A stretch of DNA of 64,000 nucleotides from Azospirillum endophyticum (GTDB taxonomy: Bacteria; Pseudomonadota; Alphaproteobacteria; Azospirillales; Azospirillaceae), in assembly GCF_016595245.1 (NCBI RefSeq), contig NZ_JAENHM010000058.1:124001-188000 (forward strand). The letters run 5' to 3'. The stretch's first letter is position 1. Each line of letters opens with the position of its first letter. The position numbers and the translations under genes are program-made. The notes beneath the pieces are model-generated. The model was not told the origin of the DNA. It was given only the letters and a program-made list of their open reading frames with translations, and made no database searches. This document shows positions 32,301 to 39,623 of this stretch, piece after piece.

Positions 32301-32875
32301 CCGACCCCGATCGGGCGGCGGTGCCGATCGTCGCGGTGACCGCCAACGTCTTTGCCGCCGACCGCGTCCGCTATCTCGCCGCCGGGATCGATGCGGTGAT
32401 CGAAAAGCCGATCTTCCCGGAGCGCTTGATGCACCTGTTGTCGAACGCCGTCGACTTGCGGTCCGACGATGGCGAGGAACCGGAAGCCGGAAGATCGGCG
32501 GAACCGCCGACGCGGCCGCCGGTGATGGAGGACGACGTGAACGAGGAGATCCTGGAACGCTATATCCGCTCCCTTGGCCCGGCGCGTTTCGCCACCATCC
32601 GAGGCCTGCTGCTGGAGTCGGCCCAGGAGGGGCTTCCCCGTCTGACCGCCGCCGACATCTCCGACGACGAGATCGAGGACATCGCCCACCGGCTCGCCGG
32701 TGCCGCCAGCCATTTCGGTCTGACCGGCTTCGTCGGCCTGATGCGGGCGGTGGAGGACGGCATGCGCGAAGGCCGCCGGGCGGAGGCCCAGGACTTGGCC
32801 GCCACCGCGGAGTCGGCGTTCAGCCGCGGACTCGCGGCGATGGACACGGCGCGGGGGATGCTGGAGGGGGTTTGA
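29357..32875 (+). CDS. TorS-like hybrid histidine kinase with HPt
   Basis: A 1172-residue membrane kinase. First helix about 25-48, helical periplasmic sensor about 50-320, second helix ('LFFASVGVVVLGMVLSVLYV'), HAMP, two PAS domains (about 400-640), HisKA with phospho-His 667 in 'SHEMRTPLNGILGL', HATPase ('GGSGLGLAIVRHLLDAMQGS'), receiver with Asp 963 in 'AVLLDIRLPDIDGPEVARR' and HPt with His 1111 in 'IAHRLAGAASHFGL'. The layout is that of TorS and other tripartite kinases. No response regulator gene adjoins, so the HPt output goes to an unlinked partner. The divergent amino-acid-type binding protein is the likely periplasmic partner; this pairing is an inference from position. Confidence 0.85.
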   Translation: MADDGGAGDAGTGKAGVVRIGVGARLFGALAFNGLVAFLIGLGAYIAFDGLHAGITKVTSEQFPAVVASAKLERQHQRIMRTLEQLALSDENFGRETIKQGLADQLNGYDRLLAEMAGSDSRQAQRIAGLKLQRDEILRLRDAIDQGVAARITARRALADRTRDVRRMADALAEPALRGVEDAGVQRWLAMAERLLFLIASVHQAENSFALARLADSAAAQLAALAGSVPAGGVDAVADGISDRLARLAEGMRSVVEGDRSVFRQRQAELQASEMLNGLVDRANQVSLINTGLNTGIFVEQTKAAEESRQQVIEVSTTYTRLFFASVGVVVLGMVLSVLYVRRKVLARLWAVSEAIRDRTGGGQAEVPVTGADEIGQLARALRFYIQETEDKSEALRRNEQWLRTVLEAAPVPLVIAGRADGQIRFVNRRAADLFEVEEAGELLGRPAASVWYVPQVREEFVRDVFTSGSALDVETELVTRSGRRLWGLLSGIAFEFQGEEVLLSSVVDITRRREAEELLRRTQAFLDAVIDNVPSVLYVLDGDSGRVVLWNRAAEDCFGTRRADIENRTLAEVLGPETGRALAGGDPGSMRSLGVEELVLPRNGENAVFALQRHPFEWSGDGRCRIICVANDITASRRAREELRQAKERAERADAAKTEFLATVSHEMRTPLNGILGLCRLLLTGQLHAGERRYAMSIMRCGHGLLDQVNDILDLRKIEDGKLDLDPAPCALLPVLEEVVATVEGLANEKGIDLDLDIAPEVPELVVVDRQRLRQILVNLVGNAVKFTERGGVELRVDIEPASERSGTGMMEEMLRLAVRDSGIGVPPHRRAAIFEKLEQADPTIARRFGGSGLGLAIVRHLLDAMQGSIRVDSVEGLGSVFTVAIPLRRVQEPALPARPGRLLPISRVRSLALLLVEDDAINREVALGLLSDAGHRITVAETGEKALELATRRRFDAVLLDIRLPDIDGPEVARRIRALADPDRAAVPIVAVTANVFAADRVRYLAAGIDAVIEKPIFPERLMHLLSNAVDLRSDDGEEPEAGRSAEPPTRPPVMEDDVNEEILERYIRSLGPARFATIRGLLLESAQEGLPRLTAADISDDEIEDIAHRLAGAASHFGLTGFVGLMRAVEDGMREGRRAEAQDLAATAESAFSRGLAAMDTARGMLEGV

Positions 32876-32907
32876 GGCGGGGGGATGCCCCGCCTCGCGT
32901 CAAGTCC

Positions 32908-33561
32908 TCACGCCGCCTTGGCGGCGCGATAGGCTTCCATCAACTGGCGCCCGGCGGCGAGGATTCCCTCGCGGTCGCCCTTCTTGACCAGGGTCTCATC
33001 GACCAGCTTGCCGCCGGCGCCGACGCAGGCCACGCCGGCCGCGACGTAGGAAGCGACGGTGGTGGCGTCGATCCCGCCGGTGGGAACGAAGCGGACCCCG
33101 GGGAAGACCGACTTCAGAGCCTTGATGTGCGCCGGGCCGACGGTGGAGGCCGGGAAGATCTTGATGGCGTCGGCGCCGGCCGAGATGGCGGCATGGACCT
33201 CGGTCGGAGTCAGGGCGCCCATCAGGCAGGCCACGCCATGGTCGCGGCAGGCGGCCGCCACCTTCGGCAGGACGCAGGGCGACACGACGTAACGGGCCCC
33301 GGCCTTGACCACGTCAGCGACGGCGGCGGGGGTCAGGACGGTGCCCGCGCCGATCAGGGCGCCGCCCTCCGCCGACAGCTCCTCGATCAGGCCGACGGCG
33401 CCGGGGGTGGTCATGGTGATCTCGAAGGTGCCGTAACCCGCTTCGCGCAGCCAGGTCACGGCGGTGCGGGCCAGATCGGCGGAGCTGTTGCGGATGACGG
33501 GAACGACGCCGTAGGCGACGAGCTGGTCCAGGATTTCGGCGGGGCTCTGGGTGGCGGACAT
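32908..33561 (-). CDS. eda: KDPG/KHG aldolase
   Basis: A 217-residue aldolase of the Entner-Doudoroff pathway: splits 2-dehydro-3-deoxy-6-phosphogluconate to pyruvate and glyceraldehyde-3-phosphate. Schiff-base Lys is in 'ADAIKIFPAST' and the catalytic Glu in 'TFEITMTTPGA'; 'GAGTVLTPAAV' and 'PTGGIDATTVASYV' form the phosphate site. Length matches (about 210). The ATG overlaps the stop of the regulator gene by one base (TGATG), so the two are co-translated. A HexR-type operator lies upstream of the pair. It provides the last step for sugar acids handled by the uxu region 13 kb further on. Confidence 0.94.
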   Translation of the reverse strand: MSATQSPAEILDQLVAYGVVPVIRNSSADLARTAVTWLREAGYGTFEITMTTPGAVGLIEELSAEGGALIGAGTVLTPAAVADVVKAGARYVVSPCVLPKVAAACRDHGVACLMGALTPTEVHAAISAGADAIKIFPASTVGPAHIKALKSVFPGVRFVPTGGIDATTVASYVAAGVACVGAGGKLVDETLVKKGDREGILAAGRQLMEAYRAAKAA

Positions 33562-34502
33562 CAGGATTCCTCGATGTTTCTTGGAGGGATGTTCTTGAGG
33601 GTGGTGGAAGGCGCTGGCGTGGAAAGGGGAGTTGGCCGTTCCGGCACGCGGTGGTGCCCGGCCAGCACGGCCTTGATGCGCGCCAAGCGGCGGTCGAGGC
33701 CCGGCGGGGCCTGCAGCCCGACGGCGACGGTCAGAACGTCGATCAGCGCCAGCTGGGCCAGCCGGGAGGCCATCGGGGTATGGACGGCGGTGTCCTCGTC
33801 GACGTCGACGGTCAGGCGGATGTCGGCGCGCTCGGCCAGCGGCGTGGCCGAAGCGGTGATGGCGATCACCGTCGCCCCGCCGTCGCGGGCGATGGCGGCG
33901 ACGTCGAAGATCTCGTCGCTGGTGCCGGTCTTGGAGATCGCCAGCAGCGCGTCGCCGGGGCCGAGCGTCGCCGCCGCCATCGCCTGCAGATGGGCGTCGG
34001 TGCTGGCGGTGACCTGGGGCAGCAGGCGGAACAGCTTGTGATGCGCATCCAGCGCCACCGCGCCCGACGCGCCGACGCCGACGATCTGCACCCGCCGTGC
34101 GTTTGCCAGGACGCCGGCCGCCTTCTCAAGCGCCATGCTGTCGAGCCGGCTGCGCAGGCGGACCAACGCGTCGATGGACCGGTTCAGCACCTTTTCCGCC
34201 GCACTGGCGACGCTGTCGCCGGGGGTGAGGTCGCGCACCAGCGGGGTCGGGCGGTCGCCGGCCTCCTCCCGCGCGGCGGAGGCCGCCAGATGCTGGGCCA
34301 GCGAGATCTTGAATTCCTGGAAGCCGCCGAAACCGGCGGAGCGGCAAAAGCGCAGGACCGACGGCTCGCTGACCCCCGCCTTGCCGGCAAGCTGCGCCAA
34401 GCTGTCGCGGACCGCCGCCTGCGGATCGGCCAGCACGGTGCGCGCCACCGCGGCTTCCGCACGGCGGAGGCTGTCGAGTGAGGTGGCGATGATGTCCAGC
34501 AT
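33561..34502 (-). CDS. hexR: HexR-like RpiR-family regulator
   Basis: A 313-residue regulator: N-terminal RpiR helix-turn-helix (about 1-80) with 'QLAGKAGVSEPSVLRFCRSA' and a C-terminal SIS domain (about 125-260) with 'IVGVGASGAVALDAHHKLFR' and 'DALLAISKTGTSDEIFDVAA'. HexR senses KDPG and controls Entner-Doudoroff genes in proteobacteria. The gene is directly coupled to eda, and a perfect HexR-type operator stands 43 bases upstream of its start, so self-control and control of eda are expected. The C-terminal 45 residues (Pro/Thr-rich) extend beyond the SIS domain. Confidence 0.87.
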   Translation of the reverse strand: MLDIIATSLDSLRRAEAAVARTVLADPQAAVRDSLAQLAGKAGVSEPSVLRFCRSAGFGGFQEFKISLAQHLAASAAREEAGDRPTPLVRDLTPGDSVASAAEKVLNRSIDALVRLRSRLDSMALEKAAGVLANARRVQIVGVGASGAVALDAHHKLFRLLPQVTASTDAHLQAMAAATLGPGDALLAISKTGTSDEIFDVAAIARDGGATVIAITASATPLAERADIRLTVDVDEDTAVHTPMASRLAQLALIDVLTVAVGLQAPPGLDRRLARIKAVLAGHHRVPERPTPLSTPAPSTTLKNIPPRNIEES

Positions 34503-34544
34503 GGAAGGGCCAGCGTGGCTGCCGAAGGGACGATTGGAACCGAA

Positions 34545-34559
34545 TGTAGTTTTACTACA
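34545..34559. promoter_or_regulatory. HexR operator
   Basis: TGTAGTTTTACTACA: 6-base perfect arms around TTT, matching the HexR consensus TGTARTWWWAYTACA. It lies between divergent hexR-eda and the fumarylacetoacetase-family gene and may control both. Confidence 0.75.
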
Positions 34560-34713
34560 GATGCGCCGCCTTGTCGACCGATCTGTGAAGGAATGCTACA
34601 ATTGGTTCGCGCGCGCCCTTATAGGTTCCGCGACCTCCGGTCAGGATCGGCAGGCGCCGCCGTTCTGCCGGGGCCGACATCCTGTTCCAAGCTTTCAATC
34701 AGGAAGGGTTTTC

Positions 34714-35556
34714 ATGAAACTGCTGCGCTACGGCCCGCCGGGCCAGGAAAAGCCGGGCCTGCTGGATGCCGAAGGCCGCATCCGCGACCTGTCCGCCCAT
34801 GTCGGCGACATCGCGGGCGAGACGCTGCTGCCGCAGGGGCTGGACCGGCTGCGGGCCATCGACCCGGCGTCCCTGCCGCTGGTGGAGGGCGATCCTCGCC
34901 TCGGCCCCTGCGTCGGGCAGGTGGGCAAAATGGTCTGCATCGGCCTGAACTTCTCCGACCATGCGGCGGAGACGGGGATGGCGGTGCCGCCGGAGCCGAT
35001 CATCTTCATGAAGGCGACCAGCGCAATCGTCGGCCCGAACGATCCGATCGAGTTGCCGCGCGGCTCCGAGAAGACCGATTGGGAGGTCGAATTGGCCTTC
35101 GTCATCGGCAAGACCGCCAAATATGTCTCGGAAGACGAGGCGATGGACCATGTCGCCGGCTATTGCATCGTCAACGACGTGTCCGAGCGCGCCTTCCAGA
35201 CCGAGCGTCAGGGCCAGTGGACCAAGGGCAAGAGCTGCGACAGCTTCGGCCCGACCGGCCCCTGGCTGGTGACCCGCGACGAGGTCGAGGATCCGCAGAG
35301 CCTGAAGATGTGGCTGGAGGTCAACGGCCACCGCCGGCAGGACGGCAGCAGCGCCACCATGGTCTACGGCGTGCGCTACCTGGTGTCGTACCTGTCGCGT
35401 TTCATGAGCCTGCAGCCGGGCGACATCGTTTCCACCGGCACCCCGCCGGGCGTCGGCATGGGGCAGAAGCCGCAGGTCTTCCTGAAGGCCGGCGACGTGG
35501 TGGAACTGGGCATCGAAGGGCTGGGCACCCAGCGCCAGACGGTCGTCCAGGGCTGA
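34714..35556 (+). CDS. Fumarylacetoacetate hydrolase family protein
   Basis: A 280-residue FAH-fold hydrolase. Marks: 'MVCIGLNFSDHAAETGM', 'PEPIIFMKATSAIVGPNDPI', metal-binding acidic set in 'DWEVELAFVIGK' and 'GYCIVNDVSERAFQ', and 'DIVSTGTPPGVGMG'. This branch includes enzymes named ureidoglycolate lyase and 2,4-diketo-3-deoxy-sugar-acid hydrolases. Because the gene is divergent from hexR-eda and shares its operator region, action on a 2,4-diketo-3-deoxy sugar acid is more likely than ureide use, but sequence alone cannot settle it. ATG 34714 follows AGGAAGGG; the longer open frame to 34135 overlaps hexR and is rejected. Confidence 0.82.
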   Translation: MKLLRYGPPGQEKPGLLDAEGRIRDLSAHVGDIAGETLLPQGLDRLRAIDPASLPLVEGDPRLGPCVGQVGKMVCIGLNFSDHAAETGMAVPPEPIIFMKATSAIVGPNDPIELPRGSEKTDWEVELAFVIGKTAKYVSEDEAMDHVAGYCIVNDVSERAFQTERQGQWTKGKSCDSFGPTGPWLVTRDEVEDPQSLKMWLEVNGHRRQDGSSATMVYGVRYLVSYLSRFMSLQPGDIVSTGTPPGVGMGQKPQVFLKAGDVVELGIEGLGTQRQTVVQG

Positions 35557-35565
35557 GAAAAAAGA

Positions 35566-35594
35566 AGCCCCTCTTTCCTTTCGGAGGAGGGGCT
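35566..35594. terminator. Bidirectional terminator between convergent genes
   Basis: AGCCCCTC and GAGGGGCT form an 8-base stem with a 13-base loop. On the minus strand it is followed by TCTTTTTT, a strong intrinsic terminator for the chemoreceptor gene; on the plus strand only CTTTC follows. Confidence 0.8.
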
Positions 35595-35621
35595 CTTTCG
35601 CAAGAGGAACTGCGGCCCGCC

Positions 35622-37799
35622 TCAGGCCGACCGCACCTGGCTGAGGAAGCGGTCGATCTGCTGCTGGAGGCGGCCGGTCTGGGTCGAAACCTCCTGGGCG
35701 ACCGACAGGACTTCCTGTGCCGACTGGCCGGTCTGGCCGGCGGCGGTCCGGACCTGACCGATGTTCTGGGAGGCCTGGGCGGTGCCGCCCGCCGCCTGCT
35801 GGACGTTGCGGGCGATCTCCGAGGTGGCGGCGCCCTGTTCCTCCACCGCCGCCGCGATGCTGGCGGCGATGTCGTTCAGGCGGCCGATGGTCAGGCCGAT
35901 GCTGCGGATGGCGTTCACCGCCTCGCCGGTCGCCTGCTGCATCGCGCCGATCTGCCCGGCGATCTGGTCGGTGGCCTTCGCGGTCTGGCTGGCCAGCTGC
36001 TTGACCTCCTGCGCCACCACGGCGAAGCCCTTTCCGGCCTCTCCGGCGCGGGCCGCCTCGATCGTCGCGTTCAGCGCCAGCAGGTTGGTCTGGCCGGCGA
36101 TGTCGGAGATCAGGTCGAGCACGGCGCCGATGCGGCTGGCCGCCTCGTTCAGGTCCCGCATGGTGCTGTCGGTCCGATCGGCCTCGCCGGCGGCCTTGGC
36201 GGCGATGGTCGCCGATTCGGTCACCTGCCGGGCGATTTCGCTGATCGACTGCGACAGCTCATGCGCGGCGGACGCGGCGCCGTCGACATTCACCGACGCG
36301 GTCTCCGCCGCCTCGGCAGCGCTGCCGGCCTGGCGGGAGGTGTCGTCGGCGGTCGCCACCATGCCGGCGGCGGTCTGGTGCATCTGGGTGGCGGCGGCGG
36401 ACACCGTCTCCACCACCGTCTTCACGCCGTTCTCGAACTGGTCGGCCAGCGACAGCATGGTCTGGCGGCGTTCGCCGGCGGCCCGCTGGCGTTCGGCCTC
36501 CGCAGCGGCGCGGGTGGTCTCCACCTCGCGCGCAGTGTCGCGGAAGACGAGCAGGGCCGCCCCCATTTCCGCGATCTCGTCATGGCCGGTCAGCGTGATC
36601 TCGGCATCCAGGTCACCGGCGGCGATCCGACCCATGCCGGTCTTGAGCGCCATCATCCGACGGATGACGACGCGGCCGATATAGAGCCAGACCACCAGGA
36701 TCGACACCAGGATGCTGACGCCTGCGACGGCGATCTGGGTCAGGCGGCTGTTGTCCAGCATGCGGGTGGTGGCGCCGCTGGCGTTGGCGATGTTGCTCTT
36801 CTGACCCTCGACCAGGGTGGCGATGCCATTGGACAAGGTGGTGGTCAGGGCGTGGTTGCTCTCCAGAAGCTGGATGAAATAGCCCTGGATCGTCAGTTCC
36901 TTCTGACGGAGGGTGACCAGCGACGTCTCGCCGGTGGCGAAGCCGCTCAACAGCTCCGCCTGCTTGGTGGCGACGGCGGCCAGCCGTTCCGGCAGCAGCT
37001 GGGCACCGTTCGAGAGGCCGGCGAGCGACACGCCGACGCGCGTCTCGATGATCGCCAGCCGCTGGTCGTCGCTGGTGGTCGCCGCTTCCATCAGCATGTT
37101 GCGGACATTGGCCGCCTCGGCCGTGACGGCGTTCAACGGCTTCTTCTGGGACATGACCCGGATCAGGGTGGCCGCCGCCTCGCGCATCGTGGCAGGATCG
37201 GCGTCCGGCTCGGCCAGGATGGAGCGGGCCTGCTCCTCGTCATTGTTCAGGACGGAGGTCCAGGGGGCGGCGAATTTCTGGATTTCCGCCTCGGCCGCCA
37301 TGACCTTCGGGATCGTCGCCGCCCGTTGGGCGCCGAGCGCCACCCGCTCGGCCGCCGCCTGGTCGAGCTGCACGAGGTTGCCGAGCAGCCCCTTCGACGC
37401 CTCTTCGATGGCGGCGAGCTGCGCGCCGGCGGAACCGGTGGCGCGCAGCCGGGCCAGCCGCGTGTTGAACTCGTCCTTGGCCGTCGCGATCCGGGCGGAC
37501 ACCGCCTCACGGGCGGCGGCGCTGTCGGCGGAGGTCAGGGCAGGGGCCAGCGCCACCAGCCGCTCGGCCTGCTGGGCCACCGCCATGCCCTCGGTCATCG
37601 CGGGCACGGCTTCGCCGACGATGGCGTCGATGGTGGTGCGGACATTGGCATATCCGATCAGCGCCACGGCGGCGGCGACCAACGTGCCGGACAGCACCAC
37701 GCCGATGGCGATCATCAGCTTGGCGCGCAGGCCGGAATACCAGGCGCCGCCCCTCGCGGGCGCGCCCTGGGGCGTCGTGCTCTGGCTATTCTTCAACAT
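35622..37799 (-). CDS. Methyl-accepting chemotaxis protein
   Basis: A 725-residue chemoreceptor. Short cytosolic start, first helix about 30-52, long helical periplasmic sensor about 53-355 (HBM-like four-helix type, no PAS or Cache motif seen), second helix 'IAVAGVSILVSILVVWLYIG', HAMP, then the signalling hairpin with 'NLLALNATIEAARAGEAGKG' and FAVVAQEVKQLA. The ligand is unknown. ATG 37799 follows GGGGGAGGA at nine bases; the longer frame to 37874 is not needed. No che genes adjoin. Transcription ends at the strong terminator at 35566-35594. Confidence 0.92.
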   Translation of the reverse strand: MLKNSQSTTPQGAPARGGAWYSGLRAKLMIAIGVVLSGTLVAAAVALIGYANVRTTIDAIVGEAVPAMTEGMAVAQQAERLVALAPALTSADSAAAREAVSARIATAKDEFNTRLARLRATGSAGAQLAAIEEASKGLLGNLVQLDQAAAERVALGAQRAATIPKVMAAEAEIQKFAAPWTSVLNNDEEQARSILAEPDADPATMREAAATLIRVMSQKKPLNAVTAEAANVRNMLMEAATTSDDQRLAIIETRVGVSLAGLSNGAQLLPERLAAVATKQAELLSGFATGETSLVTLRQKELTIQGYFIQLLESNHALTTTLSNGIATLVEGQKSNIANASGATTRMLDNSRLTQIAVAGVSILVSILVVWLYIGRVVIRRMMALKTGMGRIAAGDLDAEITLTGHDEIAEMGAALLVFRDTAREVETTRAAAEAERQRAAGERRQTMLSLADQFENGVKTVVETVSAAATQMHQTAAGMVATADDTSRQAGSAAEAAETASVNVDGAASAAHELSQSISEIARQVTESATIAAKAAGEADRTDSTMRDLNEAASRIGAVLDLISDIAGQTNLLALNATIEAARAGEAGKGFAVVAQEVKQLASQTAKATDQIAGQIGAMQQATGEAVNAIRSIGLTIGRLNDIAASIAAAVEEQGAATSEIARNVQQAAGGTAQASQNIGQVRTAAGQTGQSAQEVLSVAQEVSTQTGRLQQQIDRFLSQVRSA

Positions 37800-38215
37800 T
37801 CCGTCCTCCCCCTCGGTGCTCTCGGGCACCACACTCCATGCGTCCCGGCGGCTGGCCGTTCCGGCTCTCGCCACACAATCGCTTTCTCCGTCCCCATCCC
37901 GGGACGGCCGTCGGCGATGTCACGGGAAAGGAACGATTGCAAATAATCCTACCGTTCCAGGATTAGGAAAGCGCCAAAATCGCTAAGAAAGAAATAAGGA
38001 GAATCCACGATTCTTCCCGATGGCATGGCGCAACATGCCGCAGCGCAGTGAATGGCAGGCATGCGCCATGAGACAAGTTGGAGGAAGATGGCGCGTCCCA
38101 CCGAACGCCGAACCGAATGACGGCACTGGGCGGTGCCGGCCGCATATGGATTAGGTGATATACCAGATTTACTCGCAACCGGCGGACGCGGTGGCACTGG
38201 ATGGGGCGGGTCAAT

Positions 38216-38260
38216 CAAAAAAGAGGCTGGCAAAAAAGAGGCTGGCAAAAAAGAGGCCGG
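38216..38260. repeat. Three tandem 15-base repeats
   Basis: Three head-to-tail copies of CAAAAAAGAGGCTGG (third copy has C for the T). On the minus strand each reads as a T tract followed by gccagcc, so the T-run of the hmp terminator has been copied three times. The third copy forms half of the hairpin. Confidence 0.9.
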
Positions 38261-38278
38261 CCTTGCGAAAGGCCGGCC
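38255..38278 (-). terminator. Intrinsic terminator of hmp
   Basis: GGCCGGCCTT and AAGGCCGGCC form a 10-base stem with a 4-base loop, followed on the minus strand by TCTTTTTT. It begins 37 bases after the hmp stop. Two further T tracts lie in the tandem repeats beyond. Confidence 0.88.
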
Positions 38279-38314
38279 CGTCGAGTTGGAGGCAAGGCTT
38301 GAGTCGACCCCGTG

Positions 38315-39490
38315 TCAGGCGAGCGCTTCCCGCGGGCCGAAGAACTCATGGACGATGGCCGATTCCGGCAGGCCCAGCGCGGCCAGCGCCTTGACGACGG
38401 CGGCCATGAAGGGCTTCGGACCGACGACGTAAGCGGCCACGCCCGGTTCCTTCGGCAGCAGGTCGGCCAGCCGCTCCTGGTCGAGAAGGCCGACCATGTG
38501 CGGCTGGTCGCCCGGCTGCGGCTCGGCATAGCAGTAGACCGGCTTCAGCGCGTCGTTCAGGGCGGCCAACTGATCGACCTGCCGGCGGAAGGCGTGGACA
38601 GAGCCGTTGAGGGCCGCATGCACATAGATCACCTTGCGGCCGGCGGCCAGCGCCTGCTCGGCCAGCGGCAGGGCAGGGGTCTGACCGACGCCTCCGGTGA
38701 TCAGCAGCAGCGGGCCGCCGCCCTCGCGCAGCACGAATTCGCCGGCGGGCGGATAGGCGTCGATCTCGTCGCCGACCTGCACGCGGTCGTGCAGGAAGCC
38801 GGAGACCAGCCCATGCGGCTCCCGCTTCACCGAAATGCGGTAATCCCGGCCGTTGGGCGAGGCCGACAGGCTGTAGTTGCGGTGGACGGTATCGCCGTCG
38901 ACGGTCAGGCGCAGGCCGAGATATTGGCCGGGATGGAAGTCCATCACCCGCCCGCCGTCCACCGGGGCCAGCCTGAACGAGGTGATGACCGCGCTTTCCG
39001 GCGTCTTCTCGACGATCCGGAAGCGGCGGGCGCCGCGCCAGCCGCCGGTCAGCGCCGCCTTGCGGGCATATTCCTTCTCCTCCGCCGCGATCAGCAACTC
39101 GGCAAGCTGCCAGTAGGCCGCTCCCCAGGCGTCGGCGACCTCCGCCGTCACCGCGTCGCCGAGGACCGTGCCGATGGCTTCCATCAGGCAGGTGCCGACG
39201 ATCTTGTATTGGTCGGGGGTGATGTTGAGCGAGACGTGCTTCTGCACGATCCCCTCCACCGCCGGCCCCAGGACCTCGAGCCGGTCGATGTTGGAGGCAT
39301 AGGCGATGATGGCGTTGGCCAGGGCTTCCGGCTGGGCGCTGCTGCGCTGGTGGCTTTGGTTGAAGACGGCGCGCACTTCGGGGAAGCGCTCGAACATCAG
39401 CGGATAGAAGGTGCCGGTGATCCGATTCGCATTGGCGGCGACGGCCGGGGCGGTGGCCTTGATGACGGCGATCTGGGCAGGCGTCAGCAT
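38315..39490 (-). CDS. hmp: Flavohaemoglobin, nitric oxide dioxygenase
   Basis: A 391-residue flavohaemoglobin that turns NO and oxygen into nitrate with NAD(P)H. Globin domain (about 1-140) begins MLTPAQIAVIKATAPAVAAN and has proximal His in 'EGIVQKHVSLNI'; the FAD domain (about 150-255) has 'RNYSLS'; the NAD domain has 'LLLITGGVGQTPALPL' and ends near 'FFGP'. Length is typical (about 395-400). The start at ATG 39490 gives the standard globin N-terminus. The divergent gene is norR, and a -24/-12 promoter and a NorR-type site lie between them, so NO-induced expression is expected. Confidence 0.95.
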   Translation of the reverse strand: MLTPAQIAVIKATAPAVAANANRITGTFYPLMFERFPEVRAVFNQSHQRSSAQPEALANAIIAYASNIDRLEVLGPAVEGIVQKHVSLNITPDQYKIVGTCLMEAIGTVLGDAVTAEVADAWGAAYWQLAELLIAAEEKEYARKAALTGGWRGARRFRIVEKTPESAVITSFRLAPVDGGRVMDFHPGQYLGLRLTVDGDTVHRNYSLSASPNGRDYRISVKREPHGLVSGFLHDRVQVGDEIDAYPPAGEFVLREGGGPLLLITGGVGQTPALPLAEQALAAGRKVIYVHAALNGSVHAFRRQVDQLAALNDALKPVYCYAEPQPGDQPHMVGLLDQERLADLLPKEPGVAAYVVGPKPFMAAVVKALAALGLPESAIVHEFFGPREALA

Positions 39491-39533
39491 GAAGAGGGCA
39501 ATCCTTTTGCGCGTCACGATGTCGCAACCGAAT

Positions 39534-39551
39534 GGCAAACCCTGTGCCAAA
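39534..39551 (-). promoter_or_regulatory. Sigma-54 promoter of hmp
   Basis: On the minus strand TTTGGCACAGGGTTTGCC has TGGCAC and TTGC with 10 bases between GG and GC. Transcription would start near 39523, about 33 bases before the hmp ATG. Confidence 0.7.
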
Positions 39552-39592
39552 GCGACGCAGCCTGGGATTCCGCGCCGGATGGAAGGGGTGTT

Positions 39593-39603
39593 GTCAAAAA
39601 GAC
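39593..39603. promoter_or_regulatory. Candidate NorR binding site
   Basis: GTCAAAAAGAC fits the NorR core GT-N7-AC and lies about 45 bases upstream of the -24 element. Only one clear copy is seen, where classic NorR enhancers have three. It is flanked by the inverted pair CGACGCAG (39553-39560) and CTGCGTCG (39603-39610). Confidence 0.4.
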
Positions 39604-39623
39604 TGCGTCGGGTATGATGTCGA

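Larger units (their letters stand above)
37800..38314. other. Gene-free region between mcp and hmp
   Basis: No supported gene in 515 bases. The left half is AT-richer and is the likely mcp promoter region; it holds an inverted repeat TAATCCT-N8-AGGATTA at 37944-37965. The right end holds the triple repeat and hmp terminator listed separately. Confidence 0.6.

Noticed and set aside
28181..32713. 1510-codon frame on the minus strand joined to the binding protein
   Set aside because: Only the part after 29248 has a signal peptide and a domain; the rest is antisense to the hybrid kinase.
34135..34713. Extension of the FAH-family protein
   Set aside because: Antisense to hexR and covers the HexR operator; a good SD precedes ATG 34714.
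37944..37965. TAATCCT-N8-AGGATTA as an operator of the chemoreceptor gene
   Set aside because: Symmetric but short and about 145 bases from the start; no known regulator fits, so it is only noted in the intergenic entry.
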